64,000 bases of DNA from Kineosporia babensis (GCF_021129305.1 NZ_JAJOMB010000010.1:62001-126000); one strand, 5' to 3'. Positions 9,633 through 21,427 are shown, counted from the stretch's first letter. Numbers and translations are program-made. Notes: generated from the sequence alone by a model not told the origin.

Positions 9633-9670
9633 CACCCCGGCGACTCCCTTATCGGGGAGTCACCGGGGTG
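9633..9670 (-). terminator. Hairpin between rplO and secY
   Basis: A 16-bp stem with one mismatch (9633-9648 with 9655-9670), loop TTATCG, in the 193-nt gap between rplO and secY. It may partially terminate, lowering secY-adk-map relative to the ribosomal genes. Confidence 0.65.
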
Positions 9671-9701
9671 CTGAGGGATTGTGCTCTGGATCTAGGAGTT
9701 A

Positions 9702-10163
9702 CTACAGCTCGGTGGCGCTGCCGCCGGCGGCCGCGAGCTTCTCCTTGGCGCTGGCCGAGAACTTGTTCGCGCTGACGTTCAGCGCGATCGAGATCTCGCC
9801 GTCGCCCAGGACCTTCACCAGGTGGCCCTCACGGACCGCGCCCTTGGCGACCAGGTCCTCGACGGTGACGGTGCCACCCTCGGGGAACAGGCTGGTGAGC
9901 TTGTCCAGGTTGACGACCTGGTACTCGGTCCGGAACGGGTTCTTGAACCCACGGAGCTTGGGCAGCCGCATGTGCAGCGGCATCTGCCCACCCTCGAACC
10001 GGGCCGGAACCTGGTAACGGGCCTTCGTACCCTTGGTACCGCGACCGGCCGTCTTACCCTTGGAACCCTCACCACGACCCACGCGGGTCTTGGCGGTCTT
10101 GGCTCCGGGGGCCGGACGCAGGTGATGCACCTTCAGCGCGTGCTCACGCTGGCCTTCTGCCAT
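9702..10163 (-). CDS. rplO: 50S ribosomal protein L15
   Basis: 153 residues. The N-terminal Lys/Gly-rich extension carries [19 protein letters not shown], which threads into the 23S rRNA core. The family pattern [18 protein letters not shown] follows. The ATG is 1 nt from the rpmD stop codon, so the two are coupled. Last ribosomal gene before secY. Confidence 0.97.
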   Translation of the reverse strand: MAEGQREHALKVHHLRPAPGAKTAKTRVGRGEGSKGKTAGRGTKGTKARYQVPARFEGGQMPLHMRLPKLRGFKNPFRTEYQVVNLDKLTSLFPEGGTVTVEDLVAKGAVREGHLVKVLGDGEISIALNVSANKFSASAKEKLAAAGGSATEL

Positions 10164-10164
10164 C

Positions 10165-10347
10165 TCAGTCCACCTCCTCGACGGTGACGAGATGCCGCAC
10201 CGTGTTGACCATCCCGCGGATCTCGGGACGGTCCTCCTTGACGACGGAGTCGCCGATCCGCTTCAGGCCGAGCGAACGCAGCGAGTCGCGCTGGTTCTGC
10301 TTGCCGCCGATCTTCGACTTGATCTGGGTGACCTTGATCTGAGCCAT
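10165..10347 (-). CDS. rpmD: 50S ribosomal protein L30
   Basis: 60 residues, [20 protein letters not shown] onward, the usual length. The start ATG at 10347 overlaps the rpsE stop by one base (TGATG), which fixes the start and indicates translational coupling. It lies on the solvent side of the 50S subunit. Confidence 0.97.
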   Translation of the reverse strand: MAQIKVTQIKSKIGGKQNQRDSLRSLGLKRIGDSVVKEDRPEIRGMVNTVRHLVTVEEVD

Positions 10348-11006
10348 CAGGAGGCCACCCCCGCCGCACGAGCGCGCAGCAGAGCAACCGGGGCGACGTC
10401 CTCGAGGGGCAGGCCACGGCGGGCCGCAACCTCTTCGGGACGCTCGAGGCCACGCAGCGCGGCAACGGTCGCGTGCACGACGTTGATCGCGTTGTCCGAA
10501 CCGAGCGACTTGCTCAGCACGTCGTGGATACCGGCGCACTCCAGCACGGCGCGGACCGGGCCACCGGCGATAACACCGGTACCGGGCGACGCCGGGCGCA
10601 GCAGCACGATGCCGGCCGCTTCCTCACCCTGGCTCGGGTGCGGGATGGTGCCCTGGATACGCGGGACCTTGAAGAAGGCCTTCTTCGCCTCTTCGACGCC
10701 CTTCGCGATGGCCGCGGGCACTTCCTTGGCCTTGCCGTAGCCGACACCGACCGTGCCGTCGCCGTCGCCGACGACGACCAGGGCGGTGAAGCTGAAGCGA
10801 CGACCACCCTTCACGACCTTGGCGACCCGGTTGATCGTGACGACGCGCTCGACGAACTGGTTCTTGTCCTGGCCGCCGTCACGACCGCCACGGTTGTCGC
10901 GGTCCCGGCCGCCCCGGCGACCGCCGCCGCCGCTGTTCTCGCCGCCGCTGTTCGGGCCGCCGGAGTTGTTGTTACCCCCGGGCCCGCGACGCTGAGGTCC
11001 AGCCAT
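10347..11006 (-). CDS. rpsE: 30S ribosomal protein S5 with Gly/Asn/Arg-rich N-terminus
   Basis: 219 residues; S5 is usually about 165-200. Residues 1-48 are a low-complexity run of Gly, Asn, Ser and Arg. The core follows: [20 protein letters not shown] (double-stranded RNA-binding domain), the [15 protein letters not shown] motif and the C-terminal domain. S5 helps decoding accuracy and mRNA unwinding at the entry channel. The length variation is confined to the disordered N-terminus. Confidence 0.97.
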   Translation of the reverse strand: MAGPQRRGPGGNNNSGGPNSGGENSGGGGRRGGRDRDNRGGRDGGQDKNQFVERVVTINRVAKVVKGGRRFSFTALVVVGDGDGTVGVGYGKAKEVPAAIAKGVEEAKKAFFKVPRIQGTIPHPSQGEEAAGIVLLRPASPGTGVIAGGPVRAVLECAGIHDVLSKSLGSDNAINVVHATVAALRGLERPEEVAARRGLPLEDVAPVALLRARAAGVAS

Positions 11007-11053
11007 CAGACGTTCCTTCTCTCTGTCTTCGAAATGGTCAGCGTGCGCATCGG

Positions 11054-11443
11054 CTAGAGAACCAGCCCGGCCTCACGGGCGCCGTCCGCAATGGCGGCGA
11101 CACGTCCGGCGTAGCGGTTCCCGCCACGGTCGAAGACCACGGCCGAGACGCCGGCGGCCTTCGCGCGCTCCGCGACCAGTTCGCCGACCTTCTTGGCCTT
11201 GGCGGTCTTGTCGCCGTCCAGGCCACGCAGGTCGGCCTCCATGGTGGAGGCGGAAGCCAGGGTCTTGCCCACCGTGTCGTCCACGACCTGCACGAAAACG
11301 TGCCGGGCGGAACGGTTCACGACCAGGCGCGGGCGCTCGGTCGAGCCCCGCAGCTGCTTGCGCACACGCAGGTGGCGGCGGGTACGGGAGGCCGACTTGC
11401 TCTTGGCCGCGCCCCCACCGCTGCGCTTCAAACCGATCGCCAT
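11054..11443 (-). CDS. rplR: 50S ribosomal protein L18
   Basis: 129 residues; binds 5S rRNA with L5. Landmarks are [19 protein letters not shown] and the C-terminal [20 protein letters not shown]. The ATG overlaps the rplF stop by one base (TAATG), so translation is coupled. Confidence 0.97.
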   Translation of the reverse strand: MAIGLKRSGGGAAKSKSASRTRRHLRVRKQLRGSTERPRLVVNRSARHVFVQVVDDTVGKTLASASTMEADLRGLDGDKTAKAKKVGELVAERAKAAGVSAVVFDRGGNRYAGRVAAIADGAREAGLVL

Positions 11444-11985
11444 TACTTCTTACCCGCCTTTCCGACCTTGCGCTTGATCACTTCGTCGGCGTAGCGGACG
11501 CCCTTGCCCTTGTACGGGTCGGGCTTACGCAGCTTGCGCAGGTTCGCCGCGACCTCGCCGACGGCCTGCTTGTCGATCCCGGAGACCGAGAACCGCACCG
11601 GGCCGTCCGTCGCGAAGGTGATGCCGGCGGGCGGCTCCACGACGATCGGGTGGCTGTAGCCGAGCGCGAACTCGAGGTTCCCGCCCTTCGCCTGGACCCG
11701 GTAACCGGTGCCGACGATCTCGAGCTTCTTCTCGTAGCCCTGGGTCACACCGACCACCATGTTGGCGATCAGGGTGCGGGTCAGGCCGTGCAGTGCGCGC
11801 GACGAACGCTCGTCGTCCGGGCGTGCAACCTTCACCGTGCCGTCGTCCTCGCGGGCGACGGTGATCGGGGCAGCGACGGTGTGCGTGAGGGTGCCCTTGG
11901 GGCCCTTCACGGTCACCTGCGCGCCGTCGAGGTTCACGTCGACGCCGGCGGGAACGGTGATCGGCAGTCTTCCGATTCGGGACAT
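11443..11985 (-). CDS. rplF: 50S ribosomal protein L6
   Basis: 180 residues, usual length, two similar alpha/beta domains. It starts [17 protein letters not shown] and carries the C-terminal signature [19 protein letters not shown]. It lies near the factor-binding site and the sarcin-ricin loop. Terminal Lys-rich tail as in relatives. Confidence 0.97.
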   Translation of the reverse strand: MSRIGRLPITVPAGVDVNLDGAQVTVKGPKGTLTHTVAAPITVAREDDGTVKVARPDDERSSRALHGLTRTLIANMVVGVTQGYEKKLEIVGTGYRVQAKGGNLEFALGYSHPIVVEPPAGITFATDGPVRFSVSGIDKQAVGEVAANLRKLRKPDPYKGKGVRYADEVIKRKVGKAGKK

Positions 11986-12003
11986 GCTCTCTCTCCCTTC
12001 CCG

Positions 12004-12402
12004 TTACCAGACGTAGGCGAGGACTTCCCCACCCACGCCCTTCTGCTTGGCCTGTCGGTCGGTCATCAGACCGGACGAGGTCGAAAGAATCGCCACGCCG
12101 AGTCCGCCGAGGACGCGGGGCAGGTTCGTCGACTTCGCGTAGACGCGCAGACCGGGCTTGCTGATCCGGCGCAGGCCGGCGATCGAGCGCTCCCGGTTCG
12201 GGCCGAACTTCAGCTTGACGGTCAGCGTCTTACCGACTTCGGCGTCCGCGACCTCCCAGCTGGAGATGTAGCCCTCGGCCTGCAGCAGCTCGGCAACCTT
12301 CTGCTTGAGCTTGCTGTAGGGCATCTGAGTCTGGTCGTGGTACGCGGAGTTCGCGTTCCGTACGCGGGTCAGCATGTCCGCGATCGGATCGGTCATCACC
12401 AT
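12004..12402 (-). CDS. rpsH: 30S ribosomal protein S8
   Basis: 132 residues. [20 protein letters not shown] matches the family start; the C-terminal signature [20 protein letters not shown] is present. A primary 16S binder. Two ATGs (12402 and 12396) are possible starts; the second overlaps a TGA that closes an upstream open frame (TGATG). In E. coli S8 represses the spc operon; no equivalent target was identified here. Confidence 0.97.
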   Translation of the reverse strand: MVMTDPIADMLTRVRNANSAYHDQTQMPYSKLKQKVAELLQAEGYISSWEVADAEVGKTLTVKLKFGPNRERSIAGLRRISKPGLRVYAKSTNLPRVLGGLGVAILSTSSGLMTDRQAKQKGVGGEVLAYVW

Positions 12403-12651
12403 TGGGCTTGTCCGCCCTTTCCCACCACGGTTTCGGCACCCTCATCGGAGGCGTCGACCTGTGGCGTAGTTGCTTCTTCGAGAAACGCGGGGAGGTATTC
12501 CGGTACGTCGTGCCGCAGCGTCACCAATCCGGTCGGAAGGCTGGAGCGCAGCGAAACCATGCGATTGTTGCGCACCGTCCGACGGCGGGCCGCCCCCAGG
12601 GCCACCGCAGTGGCACCCGGGGTCTGGATCGTCAGCTGGGACACGGCCGGC

Positions 12652-12837
12652 CTACCAGCTGCTCTTGGTGACGCCGGGGAGCTCGCCCCGGTGAGCCATC
12701 TCGCGCAGGCAGATCCGGCACAGGCCGAACTTGCGGTAGACCGAGTGCGGCCGGCCACAGCGCTGGCAGCGCGTGTAGGCCCGGACGGCGAACTTCTGCT
12801 TGCCCGCCGCCTTGTTGATCAGCGCAGTCTTCGCCAC
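12652..12837 (-). CDS. rpsZ: 30S ribosomal protein S14, zinc-binding type Z
   Basis: 61 residues, the short type Z form. Two CXXC pairs (CQRCGRP and CRICLRE) form the zinc ribbon, and the C-terminus is [11 protein letters not shown]. It lies between rplE and rpsH. Some actinobacteria carry a second, longer zinc-free S14 used in zinc starvation; none is in this window. Confidence 0.97.
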   Translation of the reverse strand: MAKTALINKAAGKQKFAVRAYTRCQRCGRPHSVYRKFGLCRICLREMAHRGELPGVTKSSW

Positions 12838-12839
12838 GA

Positions 12840-13412
12840 TCAGTTCTCCTTGAACGGGAAACCGAGGAGCTTCAGGAAAGCGCGCCCCTCATCGTCAGTG
12901 GTCGCCGTGGTGACGACCGTGATGTCCATGCCCCGAACGCGGTCGATCTTGTCCTGATCGATCTCGTGGAACATCGACTGCTCGTTCAGGCCGAACGTGT
13001 AGTTGCCACGCCCGTCGAACTGCTTGCCGCTGAGGCCGCGGAAGTCGCGGATACGCGGCAGGGCGATGCTCACCAGGCGGTCGGTGAACTCCCACATCCG
13101 GTCGCCGCGCAGCGTGACGTGCGCACCGATCGGCATGCCCTCACGCAGCTTGAACTGCGCGATGGACTTGCGGGCCTTGGTGACCTGCGGCTTCTGGCCG
13201 GTGATGGCGCTCAGGTCGCGGATCGCGCCGTCGATCAGCTTGGAGTCGCGGGCGGCCTCGCCCACACCCATGTTCACGACGACCTTGACCAGACGCGGGG
13301 TCTGCATCACGTTGGCGTACTTGAACTGCTCGCGCAGCGCGGGGGCGATCTCGGCGTCGTACCGAGCGCGCAGCCGCGGCTGCACCTTGGCTTCGGTCAC
13401 AGTCATGCTCAC
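12840..13412 (-). CDS. rplE: 50S ribosomal protein L5
   Basis: Up to 190 residues; binds 5S rRNA and contacts P-site tRNA. The signature [20 protein letters not shown] is present, along with [18 protein letters not shown]. Two starts are possible: GTG at 13412, overlapping the rplX stop (GTGA), or ATG at 13406, which has AAGGA at a better spacing of nine bases. I list the longer form; the ATG form is two residues shorter. Confidence 0.97.
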   Translation of the reverse strand: MSMTVTEAKVQPRLRARYDAEIAPALREQFKYANVMQTPRLVKVVVNMGVGEAARDSKLIDGAIRDLSAITGQKPQVTKARKSIAQFKLREGMPIGAHVTLRGDRMWEFTDRLVSIALPRIRDFRGLSGKQFDGRGNYTFGLNEQSMFHEIDQDKIDRVRGMDITVVTTATTDDEGRAFLKLLGFPFKEN

Positions 13413-13774
13413 AGGTCCTTACCGGAACGCTTGGCGTAGCGAACCCGGACGTTCTTCGTCTTGCCGTCACGCTCGACGGTCTCGACGCGAACGCCCACCC
13501 GGGTCGCGGTCTTGGTCTCGGGGTCGACCACCATCACGTTGCTGATGTGGACCGGAGCTTCCTGAGTGATGATCCCGCCGGTCTTGGAGCCACGACCGGT
13601 GGCGCCTTCCTTGACGTGACGCTTCACCCGGTTGATGCCCTCGACCAGGACCCGCTGGGTCTCCGGGTAGACGGCGATGACCTTGCCGGTCTTGTTCCGG
13701 TCCCCGCCGTTCTTCTGCGAACGGCCGGTGATCAGCTGGACGGTGTCGCCCTTCTTGATCTTGAGCTTCGCCAT
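13409..13774 (-). CDS. rplX: 50S ribosomal protein L24
   Basis: 121 residues with an N-terminal KOW motif ([20 protein letters not shown]). It is an assembly initiator for the 50S subunit. It starts one base after the rplN stop and overlaps the rplE GTG start, so all three are coupled. Confidence 0.97.
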   Translation of the reverse strand: MAKLKIKKGDTVQLITGRSQKNGGDRNKTGKVIAVYPETQRVLVEGINRVKRHVKEGATGRGSKTGGIITQEAPVHISNVMVVDPETKTATRVGVRVETVERDGKTKNVRVRYAKRSGKDL

Positions 13775-13775
13775 C

Positions 13776-14144
13776 TCAGAGCACCTCCGGAGCCAGCGAA
13801 ATGATCTTCATGAACTTCTTGTCCCGCAGCTCACGGCCGACCGGCCCGAAGATACGGGTACCGCGCGGGTCCCCGTCGTTCTTCAGGATGACCGCCGCGT
13901 TCTCGTCGAAGCGGATGTACGAGCCGTCCGGCCGGCGGCGCTCCTTGACGGTGCGCACGATGACGGCCTTGACGACGTCGCCCTTCTTGACGTTGCCACC
14001 GGGGATCGCGTCCTTGACGGTCGCGACGATGACGTCACCGATGCCGGCGTACCGGCGGCCGGAGCCGCCGAGCACGCGGATGCAAAGGATCTCCTTGGCA
14101 CCGGTGTTGTCGGCGACGCGCAGCCGCGACTCCTGCTGAATCAC
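13776..14144 (-). CDS. rplN: 50S ribosomal protein L14
   Basis: 122 residues, the universal length. It starts [20 protein letters not shown] (GTG codon overlapping the rpsQ stop as GTGA) and carries the signature [15 protein letters not shown]. It forms an intersubunit bridge with 16S rRNA and is the target of the silencing factor RsfS in other bacteria. First gene of the classical spc set. Confidence 0.98.
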   Translation of the reverse strand: MIQQESRLRVADNTGAKEILCIRVLGGSGRRYAGIGDVIVATVKDAIPGGNVKKGDVVKAVIVRTVKERRRPDGSYIRFDENAAVILKNDGDPRGTRIFGPVGRELRDKKFMKIISLAPEVL

Positions 14145-14422
14145 TTGGCCTTCTCCAGAATCTCGACCAGGCGCCAGCGCTTGGTCGCCGACAGCGGACG
14201 GGTCTCCGAGATCGACACCAGGTCGCCGATGCCAGCGGTGTTGGCCTCGTCGTGCACCTTCACCTTGGTCGTGCGGCGGATGACCTTGCCGTAGAGCGGG
14301 TGCTTGACCCGGTCCTCGACCTCGACCACCACGGTCTTGTCCATCTTGTCGCTGACGACGTAGCCGCGGCGCGCCTTGCGGTTGCCACGCACCGGGGCGT
14401 CAGCCTGGGTGTTCTCACTCAT
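14141..14422 (-). CDS. rpsQ: 30S ribosomal protein S17
   Basis: 93 residues from the ATG at 14422 ([20 protein letters not shown]). An upstream in-frame start would add 24 unrelated residues and overlap rpmC. The OB-fold core [20 protein letters not shown] is intact; the N-terminal extension before it is common in actinobacteria. Last gene of the S10 set. Confidence 0.97.
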   Translation of the reverse strand: MSENTQADAPVRGNRKARRGYVVSDKMDKTVVVEVEDRVKHPLYGKVIRRTTKVKVHDEANTAGIGDLVSISETRPLSATKRWRLVEILEKAK

Positions 14423-14423
14423 C

Positions 14424-14657
14424 TCAGGCCTCCGGGGTGGCAGTGATGCCGAGCTCGCGCTCGCGCATGATCGTGTAGATGCGAGCGATGTCACGCTTCA
14501 CCGCGCGCAGCCGCATGTTGTTCTCCAGCTGACCGGTGGCGGACTGGAAGCGAAGGTTGAACAGCTCTTCCTTCGCCTTCTTCAGCTCCTCGGCCAGGCG
14601 CTCGGAATCGAAGCCCCGCAGGTTCGCCGGGTTCAGGTCCTTGGAACCGATGGCCAT
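14424..14657 (-). CDS. rpmC: 50S ribosomal protein L29
   Basis: 77 residues, an alpha-helical hairpin near the exit tunnel that helps form the trigger factor/SRP docking site. Signature [19 protein letters not shown] is present. The ATG overlaps the rplP stop by one base, and rpsQ starts one base after its own stop. Confidence 0.97.
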   Translation of the reverse strand: MAIGSKDLNPANLRGFDSERLAEELKKAKEELFNLRFQSATGQLENNMRLRAVKRDIARIYTIMRERELGITATPEA

Positions 14658-15076
14658 CAGCTTTCACCGCCTTCGCGCCGGACGATCCGGCACTTCATCG
14701 GCAGCTTGTGGATCGCCCGGGTGAGGGCTTCCTTCGCCACCTTCTCAGTCGGGAACGAGAGTTCGAACATCACGCGACCAGGCTTGACGTTCGCAACCCA
14801 CCACTCCGGGGAACCCTTACCGGAACCCATGCGGGTCTCGGCGGGCTTCTTGGTCAGCGGGCGGTCCGGGTAGATGTTGATCCAGACCTTGCCGCCACGA
14901 CGGATGTGACGCGTGATGGCGATACGAGCGGACTCGATCTGCCGGTTCGTCACGTACGCCGGCTCCAGGGCCTGAATGCCCCACTCGCCGAAGGTGACGG
15001 CGTTGCCGCCCTTCGACATGCCGGAACGGCTGGGGTGGTGCTGCTTGCGGTACTTGACCCGACGGGGGATCAGCAT
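14657..15076 (-). CDS. rplP: 50S ribosomal protein L16
   Basis: 139 residues, usual length. Starts [15 protein letters not shown]; carries the signature [20 protein letters not shown], which lies by the A-site tRNA elbow. Coupled to rpmC through TGATG and five bases from the rpsC stop. Confidence 0.98.
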   Translation of the reverse strand: MLIPRRVKYRKQHHPSRSGMSKGGNAVTFGEWGIQALEPAYVTNRQIESARIAITRHIRRGGKVWINIYPDRPLTKKPAETRMGSGKGSPEWWVANVKPGRVMFELSFPTEKVAKEALTRAIHKLPMKCRIVRREGGES

Positions 15077-15081
15077 GGTGC

Positions 15082-15912
15082 TCAGGCCTCCGATCCGGAA
15101 CCAGCAGCACCCGAGTCAGCGGCCGGCGCGGCGGGCGCTTCGGCAGCGGGGGCGCTGTCGGCGTTCTGCTGCTGCGGGCGACGACGCTGCGGGCGCTGCG
15201 CGCGACCGCCACCGGGACCGTCACGACGCGGGCCCCGCGGCGGAGCCGCAGCCTGCTCGCGAGCCAGCTCACGGCTGGTGATGTCGCCCTTGTAGATCCA
15301 CACCTTCACGCCGATCCGGCCGAACGTGGTGCGGGCCTCGTACAGGCCGTAGTCGATGTTCGCGCGGAGCGTGTGCAGCGGCACCCGGCCCTCGCGGTAG
15401 AACTCCGACCGGCTCATCTCGGCGCCGCCGAGACGGCCCGAGCACTGCACCCGGATGCCCTTGGCGCCGGCGCGCAGCGAGGACTGCATGCCCTTGCGCA
15501 TCGCGCGGCGGAAGGAGACCCGGCTGGCCAGCTGCTCGGCGATGCCCTGGGCCACCAGCTGAGCGTCGACCTCGGGGTTCTTCACCTCGAGGATGTTCAG
15601 CTGGACCTGCTTGCCGGTCAGCTTCTCGAGCTCGCCCCGGATCCGGTCGGCCTCGGCGCCACGGCGACCGATGACGATGCCCGGACGGGCGGTGTGGATG
15701 TCGACGCGGACCCGGTCACGGGTGCGCTCGATCTCGACGCGGCTGATGCCGGCCCGCTCCATGCCCTTGGACATGAGCTTGCGGATCGCGACGTCTTCCT
15801 TCACGTAGTCCCGGTACCGCTGACCACCCTTGGTGCTGTCGGCGAACCACCGGCTCTTGTGCTCAGTGGTGATGCCCAGGCGGAACCCGTGCGGGTTGAC
15901 CTTCTGTCCCAC
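15082..15912 (-). CDS. rpsC: 30S ribosomal protein S3 with extended C-terminus
   Basis: 276 residues (typical core about 215). The GTG start overlaps the rplV stop codon. Start [20 protein letters not shown], then the KH domain with the [11 protein letters not shown] loop that grips mRNA, then the C-terminal domain [20 protein letters not shown]. The last 60 residues are Arg/Gln/Pro/Ala-rich, low-complexity and probably disordered, as in several actinobacteria. Confidence 0.97.
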   Translation of the reverse strand: MGQKVNPHGFRLGITTEHKSRWFADSTKGGQRYRDYVKEDVAIRKLMSKGMERAGISRVEIERTRDRVRVDIHTARPGIVIGRRGAEADRIRGELEKLTGKQVQLNILEVKNPEVDAQLVAQGIAEQLASRVSFRRAMRKGMQSSLRAGAKGIRVQCSGRLGGAEMSRSEFYREGRVPLHTLRANIDYGLYEARTTFGRIGVKVWIYKGDITSRELAREQAAAPPRGPRRDGPGGGRAQRPQRRRPQQQNADSAPAAEAPAAPAADSGAAGSGSEA

Positions 15913-16304
15913 TAGCGGGTCCCTCCCTTAGCGGCGGCCTGCGAGCCGTCCTTCTTCTCAGCCGGACCCACCACAACCGTGATGTGAGCGGTCCGCTTAC
16001 GGATCCGGTACGCCCGGCCCTGCGCCCGCGGCCGGAACCGCTTGAGCGTCGGGCCCTCGTCCACGTACGCCTCCTGGATGACCAGGGTGCGCTCGTCGAA
16101 CGCCTCAGACGCGGCGGCGGCCTTCACCCGGGCGTTCGCGATCGCGCTCTGCACGACCTTGAGCACCGGCTCGCTGGCGGCCTGCGGAGCGAACTCCAGC
16201 GTGGCGATCGCCTGCGGTGCCTGCTTCCCGCGGATGAGGTCGACGACGCGGCGGGCCTTCATGGGCGTGACACGGACGTACCGCGCCTGCGCCTTGGCTT
16301 CCAT
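15912..16304 (-). CDS. rplV: 50S ribosomal protein L22
   Basis: 130 residues. Starts [20 protein letters not shown] and carries the beta-hairpin region that lines the exit tunnel ([20 protein letters not shown]). No insertion that would suggest macrolide resistance was noticed in the loop. Confidence 0.97.
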   Translation of the reverse strand: MEAKAQARYVRVTPMKARRVVDLIRGKQAPQAIATLEFAPQAASEPVLKVVQSAIANARVKAAAASEAFDERTLVIQEAYVDEGPTLKRFRPRAQGRAYRIRKRTAHITVVVGPAEKKDGSQAAAKGGTR

Positions 16305-16351
16305 CGCTGCTTCCTACCTTCTGTCGCTACTGACTGCTCGGGTGGGCGCGA

Positions 16352-16633
16352 TCAGCGCCGACGGCCCTTGCGGTCGTCCTTCTCGTGTCCGCGGAACGTG
16401 CGGGTGGGGGCGAACTCGCCCAGCTTGTGACCGATCATCGACTCGGTGACGAACACCGGGACGTGCTTGCGGCCGTCGTGCACGGCGATCGTGTGACCGA
16501 GCATGTCGGGCACGATCATCGAGCGCCGGGACCAGGTCCGGATGACGTTCTTGGTCCCCTTCTCGTTCTGTACGTCCACCTTCTTCTGCAGGTGGTCGTC
16601 GACGAAGGGACCCTTCTTCAGACTGCGAGGCAT
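16352..16633 (-). CDS. rpsS: 30S ribosomal protein S19
   Basis: 93 residues. Start [19 protein letters not shown] and signature [18 protein letters not shown] are conserved. It lies in the 30S head with S13. Follows rplB closely. Confidence 0.98.
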   Translation of the reverse strand: MPRSLKKGPFVDDHLQKKVDVQNEKGTKNVIRTWSRRSMIVPDMLGHTIAVHDGRKHVPVFVTESMIGHKLGEFAPTRTFRGHEKDDRKGRRR

Positions 16634-16648
16634 TCTCGAAGGCTCCTA

Positions 16649-17485
16649 TCAGCGCTTCTTGCCGGTACGGCGGCGGCGAACGATCATCTTGTCGCTGTCC
16701 TTGTTGGGGCGACGGGTACGGCCCTCGGCCTGGCCCCAGGGGCTGACCGGGTGGCGACCACCGGAGGTCTTACCCTCACCACCACCGTGCGGGTGGTCGA
16801 TCGGGTTCATGGCGACACCACGGACGGTCGGGCGCTTGCCCTTCCAGCGCATGCGGCCGGCCTTACCCCAGTTGATGTTCGACTGCTCGGCGTTACCGAC
16901 CTCGCCGATCGTGGCGCGGCAGCGCACGTCGACGTTGCGGATCTCGCCGGAGGGCATGCGCAGCTGCGCGAAGCGGCCCTCACGCGCGACCAGCTGCACC
17001 GAGGCGCCGGCCGAGCGGGCGATCTTGGCGCCGCCACCGGGCCGCAGCTCGATCGCGTGGATGACCGTACCGACCGGGATGTTGCGCAGCTCGAGGCTGT
17101 TACCCGGCTTGATGTCGGCCGTGGGGCCGTTCTCGATGCGGTCACCCTGCTTGAGCTTGGTCGGGGCGACGATGTAGCGCTTCTCGCCGTCCGCGTAGTG
17201 CAGAAGGGCGATACGCGCGGTGCGGTTGGGGTCGTACTCGATGTGAGCGACCGTGGCCGGGATGCCGTCCTTGTCGTGACGACGGAAGTCGATCACCCGG
17301 TAGGCGCGCTTGTGGCCGCCACCCTTGTGCCGGGTGGTGATCCGGCCGGTGTTGTTCCGGCCGCCGCTCTTGGTCAGCGGGCGCACCAGGGACTTCTCCG
17401 GCTCCGACCGGGTGATCTCCACGAAGTCGGCGACGGACGAACCACGGCGGCCCGGCGTCGTCGGCTTGTACTTGCGGATTCCCAT
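16649..17485 (-). CDS. rplB: 50S ribosomal protein L2
   Basis: 278 residues, usual length. It supports the peptidyl transferase centre. The signature [20 protein letters not shown] contains the conserved His that matches E. coli His229. The N-terminus [20 protein letters not shown] is typical. Confidence 0.98.
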   Translation of the reverse strand: MGIRKYKPTTPGRRGSSVADFVEITRSEPEKSLVRPLTKSGGRNNTGRITTRHKGGGHKRAYRVIDFRRHDKDGIPATVAHIEYDPNRTARIALLHYADGEKRYIVAPTKLKQGDRIENGPTADIKPGNSLELRNIPVGTVIHAIELRPGGGAKIARSAGASVQLVAREGRFAQLRMPSGEIRNVDVRCRATIGEVGNAEQSNINWGKAGRMRWKGKRPTVRGVAMNPIDHPHGGGEGKTSGGRHPVSPWGQAEGRTRRPNKDSDKMIVRRRRTGKKR

Positions 17486-17574
17486 GTGAGTCAGTCCTCT
17501 TGCTGTTTCTCGGATGTCGGTCTTCTGACGCCCTCAATCCGGTCGTTACCGGCCGGATCGGAACGTGTGGGGCC

Positions 17575-17886
17575 TCAGGAGACCGGCCCGCCGAAGATGT
17601 CGATGGTGCCTTCGCTCAGCGTGATGATCGCGCGCTTGGTGTCCTTGCGCCGGCCGATGCCGGTCCGCGTCCGGCGGGTCTTGCCCTGCCGGTTGGCGGT
17701 GTTCACCGCGGAGACCTTGACCCCGAAAACCGTCTCGACGGCGTTCTTGATCTCGGTCTTGTTGGCGCTCGGGTCGACCAGGAACGTGTACTTGCCCTCG
17801 TCGAGGAGGCTGTAGCTCTTCTCCGAGACGACCGGCGCCAGCAGGATGTCGCGCGGGTCCTTGTGGACGCCTCCGATGGTGCTCAC
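17575..17886 (-). CDS. rplW: 50S ribosomal protein L23
   Basis: 103 residues from the GTG at 17886 ([20 protein letters not shown]), which has GGAGG eight bases upstream and overlaps the rplD stop (GTGA); these two points decide the start over a longer frame. L23 is the docking site of trigger factor and SRP at the tunnel exit. Family motif [20 protein letters not shown] is present. Confidence 0.97.
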   Translation of the reverse strand: MSTIGGVHKDPRDILLAPVVSEKSYSLLDEGKYTFLVDPSANKTEIKNAVETVFGVKVSAVNTANRQGKTRRTRTGIGRRKDTKRAIITLSEGTIDIFGGPVS

Positions 17887-18563
17887 TTGGCGGCCTCCTT
17901 CGCGGTGATCTTGGTGACGACCGGGCTCTCGAGGAACGAGTCCAGCGCGGCCTTGGTGAACACCACGTCGTCGGCGCACAGCACGTCGTAGGCGTTCAGC
18001 TGGTCGAAGGGCAGCACGTGCACGCTGTCCAGGTTGGACAGGCTGCGCTTGCCGACCTCGTCCGTGCGGGTCACGACGACCAGGACGTTCGGCCGCTCGG
18101 TGATCCCGGTCAGGGCCTTGGCAACCGCCTTGGTCGACGGGGCGTCGCCCTTGACCAGCTCGGAGAGCACGTGGATGCGACCGTGACGGTTGCGGTCCGA
18201 GAGCGATCCCCGCAGCGCGGCGGCGATCATCTTCTTCGGCGTGCGCTGCGCGTAGCTGCGCGGCGTCGGGCCGTGGACCACGCCACCGCCGGCGAACTGC
18301 GGCGCGCGGGTCGAGCCCTGGCGGGCGCGACCGGTGCCCTTCTGGCGGTACGGCTTCTTGCCGCCGCCGCGGACCTCGCCCCGGGTCTTGGTGTCGTGCG
18401 TGCCCTGGCGGGCCGCGGCCAGCTGGGCCACGACGACCTGGTGGATCAGCGGCACGTTGGTCTGGGCGTCGAAGATCGCCGCGGGCAGATCGACGGAGCC
18501 GACCTTCTCACCCACGCCGTCCACAACGTCCAGGCTCAGCTTGGTGGTGGTTTCGGTGGCCAT
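17883..18563 (-). CDS. rplD: 50S ribosomal protein L4
   Basis: 226 residues from the ATG at 18563. The long loop [20 protein letters not shown] reaches into the exit tunnel. In E. coli L4 represses the S10 operon by binding its leader; no matching leader element was recognised here. The start lies 5 nt from the rplC stop. Confidence 0.97.
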   Translation of the reverse strand: MATETTTKLSLDVVDGVGEKVGSVDLPAAIFDAQTNVPLIHQVVVAQLAAARQGTHDTKTRGEVRGGGKKPYRQKGTGRARQGSTRAPQFAGGGVVHGPTPRSYAQRTPKKMIAAALRGSLSDRNRHGRIHVLSELVKGDAPSTKAVAKALTGITERPNVLVVVTRTDEVGKRSLSNLDSVHVLPFDQLNAYDVLCADDVVFTKAALDSFLESPVVTKITAKEAAK

Positions 18564-18567
18564 TGCC

Positions 18568-19239
18568 TCAGCCCTTCTTCGCCGCGGTGCGAACCAGGAC
18601 GATGCCGCCGCGCGGCCCCGGAACGGCACCCTTGATCAGGAGCAGACCGCGCTCGGCGTCCACGGCGTACACGCTCAGGTTCTGCGTGGTCTGACGCTCG
18701 CCACCCATGCGGCCCGCCATCCGCGTGCCCTTGAAGACACGGCCCGGGGTGGCGCAACCGCCGATGGAACCCGGGGAACGGTGCTTGCGCTGCGTACCGT
18801 GCGAGGCGCCGAGGCCCTTGAACCCGTGGCGCTTCATGCCACCGGCCCAGCCCTTGCCCTTGGTGGTGCCCGAGACGTCGACCGACTGGCCGGCCTCGAA
18901 GGTCTCCACCGTGAGCTCCTGGCCCAGGCTGTACTCGGACGCGTCGGCCGTGCGCAGTTCGGTCACGTGACGGCGCGGCGTGACGCCGGCCTTCGCGAAG
19001 TGGCCGGCCAGCGGCTTGGTCACCTTGCGGGGGTCGATCGCGCCGTACGCGATCTGAACGCCCGGGTAGCCCTCGCCCTCGGCGCTGCGCACCTGAGTGA
19101 CGACGCACGGACCAACCTGGATGACGGTGACCGGGACGAGCCGGTTGTTGGCGTCCCAGACCTGGGTCATCCCGAGCTTTTCACCGAGCAAGCCCTTGAC
19201 GGCTCGCACCGTCGGCTTGCTGATCGTCTTGAAAGTCAT
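18568..19239 (-). CDS. rplC: 50S ribosomal protein L3
   Basis: 223 residues. Begins with a short extension before [15 protein letters not shown]; the signature [20 protein letters not shown] contains the Gln that is N5-methylated by PrmB in other bacteria. Its long loop reaches the peptidyl transferase centre. Follows rpsJ by 15 nt. Confidence 0.98.
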   Translation of the reverse strand: MTFKTISKPTVRAVKGLLGEKLGMTQVWDANNRLVPVTVIQVGPCVVTQVRSAEGEGYPGVQIAYGAIDPRKVTKPLAGHFAKAGVTPRRHVTELRTADASEYSLGQELTVETFEAGQSVDVSGTTKGKGWAGGMKRHGFKGLGASHGTQRKHRSPGSIGGCATPGRVFKGTRMAGRMGGERQTTQNLSVYAVDAERGLLLIKGAVPGPRGGIVLVRTAAKKG

Positions 19240-19254
19240 CTTGAGGAGGTCCTT

Positions 19255-19563
19255 CTAGAGCTTGATCTCGATGTCCACGCCGGCGGGCAGATCGAGCCGC
19301 ATCAGCGAGTCCACCGTCTTCGGCGTCGGGTTGATGATGTCGATCAACCGCTTGTGCGTGCGCATCTCGAAGTGCTCGCGGCTGTCCTTGTACTTGTGCG
19401 GCGAACGGATGACGCAGAACACGTTCTTCTCCGTCGGCAGCGGCACCGGCCCTGCGACCGTCGCGCCCGTGCGAACGACCGTGTCGACGATCTTGCGGGC
19501 CGAGCTGTCGATGACCTCGTGGTCGTAGGCCTTCAGCCGGATGCGGATCTTTTGTCCCGCCAT
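19255..19563 (-). CDS. rpsJ: 30S ribosomal protein S10 (NusE)
   Basis: 102 residues from the ATG at 19563 ([20 protein letters not shown]). S10 is a 30S head protein and, with NusB and NusG, part of antitermination and transcription-translation coupling complexes. Family motif [20 protein letters not shown] is intact. First gene of the S10 operon, after a 606-nt gap. Confidence 0.98.
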   Translation of the reverse strand: MAGQKIRIRLKAYDHEVIDSSARKIVDTVVRTGATVAGPVPLPTEKNVFCVIRSPHKYKDSREHFEMRTHKRLIDIINPTPKTVDSLMRLDLPAGVDIEIKL

Positions 19564-20169
19564 GGCGTCGTTGCGCTCTCTTTCGCTTGGTCGACAGGCG
19601 TTCAACGGCCGTGGTGCTGCCGATCGGCACTGTCTGTGGTCCACCCGGTCCGTGGAGTGCGGCCCGGGCCTTCTCGCAACTGCTGGTCGTGCTGGTGTTT
19701 CACGTCTTCTGCGACGCTGACACCCCGTTCTGGGTCAGGCTGGCGAACACCGACCCCCGAGGTCGGGCGTGTCGCGTTCGCGGCCCAGACTCGTCCGACG
19801 TCTTCGACGAGGACCAGGGGGCTGGGCCGGTGGTGCAAGTGGCGGTGATCGCGACCGGTGTTACCGGGCCCACCGAGGGGCGCAACGGACACGTCGGAGC
19901 GCGAGCAACCTGTCCAGTGTGCCAGACGGAGCACACCATTGACCAATCGGTGAACATCCAAGAACCTCAGGATGCGTCACCAGACCCGACATCCCCTGGC
20001 GCTCCCCCGCTTTCGCGTTTCGCGAGTTCGGGTTTGGTGGAGCTGCTGCCTCCGGACCCCGCAGGGCCGGGAGGACTCCCGGGAGATGGCCGGCCCGGAA
20101 ACGCGGAAGAACCGCGGCCCGGACGTGCGCCAGCGGCGGCCGCCCGAAGGCTGCCGCCGCTGGTGGTTA
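19564..20169. other. 606-nt intergenic region between tuf and rpsJ
   Basis: No gene is supported here on either strand. It holds the tuf terminator (20130-20163) and must hold the S10-operon promoter. Candidates on the minus strand are weak: TTGGTC at 19950-19945 with a poor downstream box, and TTGCGC...TAACAC around 19887-19860. A 6-bp dyad (GTGTGC, 8-nt gap, GCACAC) lies at about 19917-19936 close to the first candidate and might be an operator. Confidence 0.5.
20130..20163 (-). terminator. Terminator of the str operon after tuf
   Basis: An 11-bp perfect GC stem (20130-20140 with 20153-20163) beginning 6 nt past the tuf stop codon. No U-tract, typical of actinobacterial terminators. Confidence 0.75.
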
Positions 20170-21366
<1,197 letters not shown>

Positions 21367-21427
21367 GGGGTCCTCCTGTCGGACGGGTTGTTATTTGTCT
21401 TGGTTCGACGGGATGCTGGTGGCGCGA

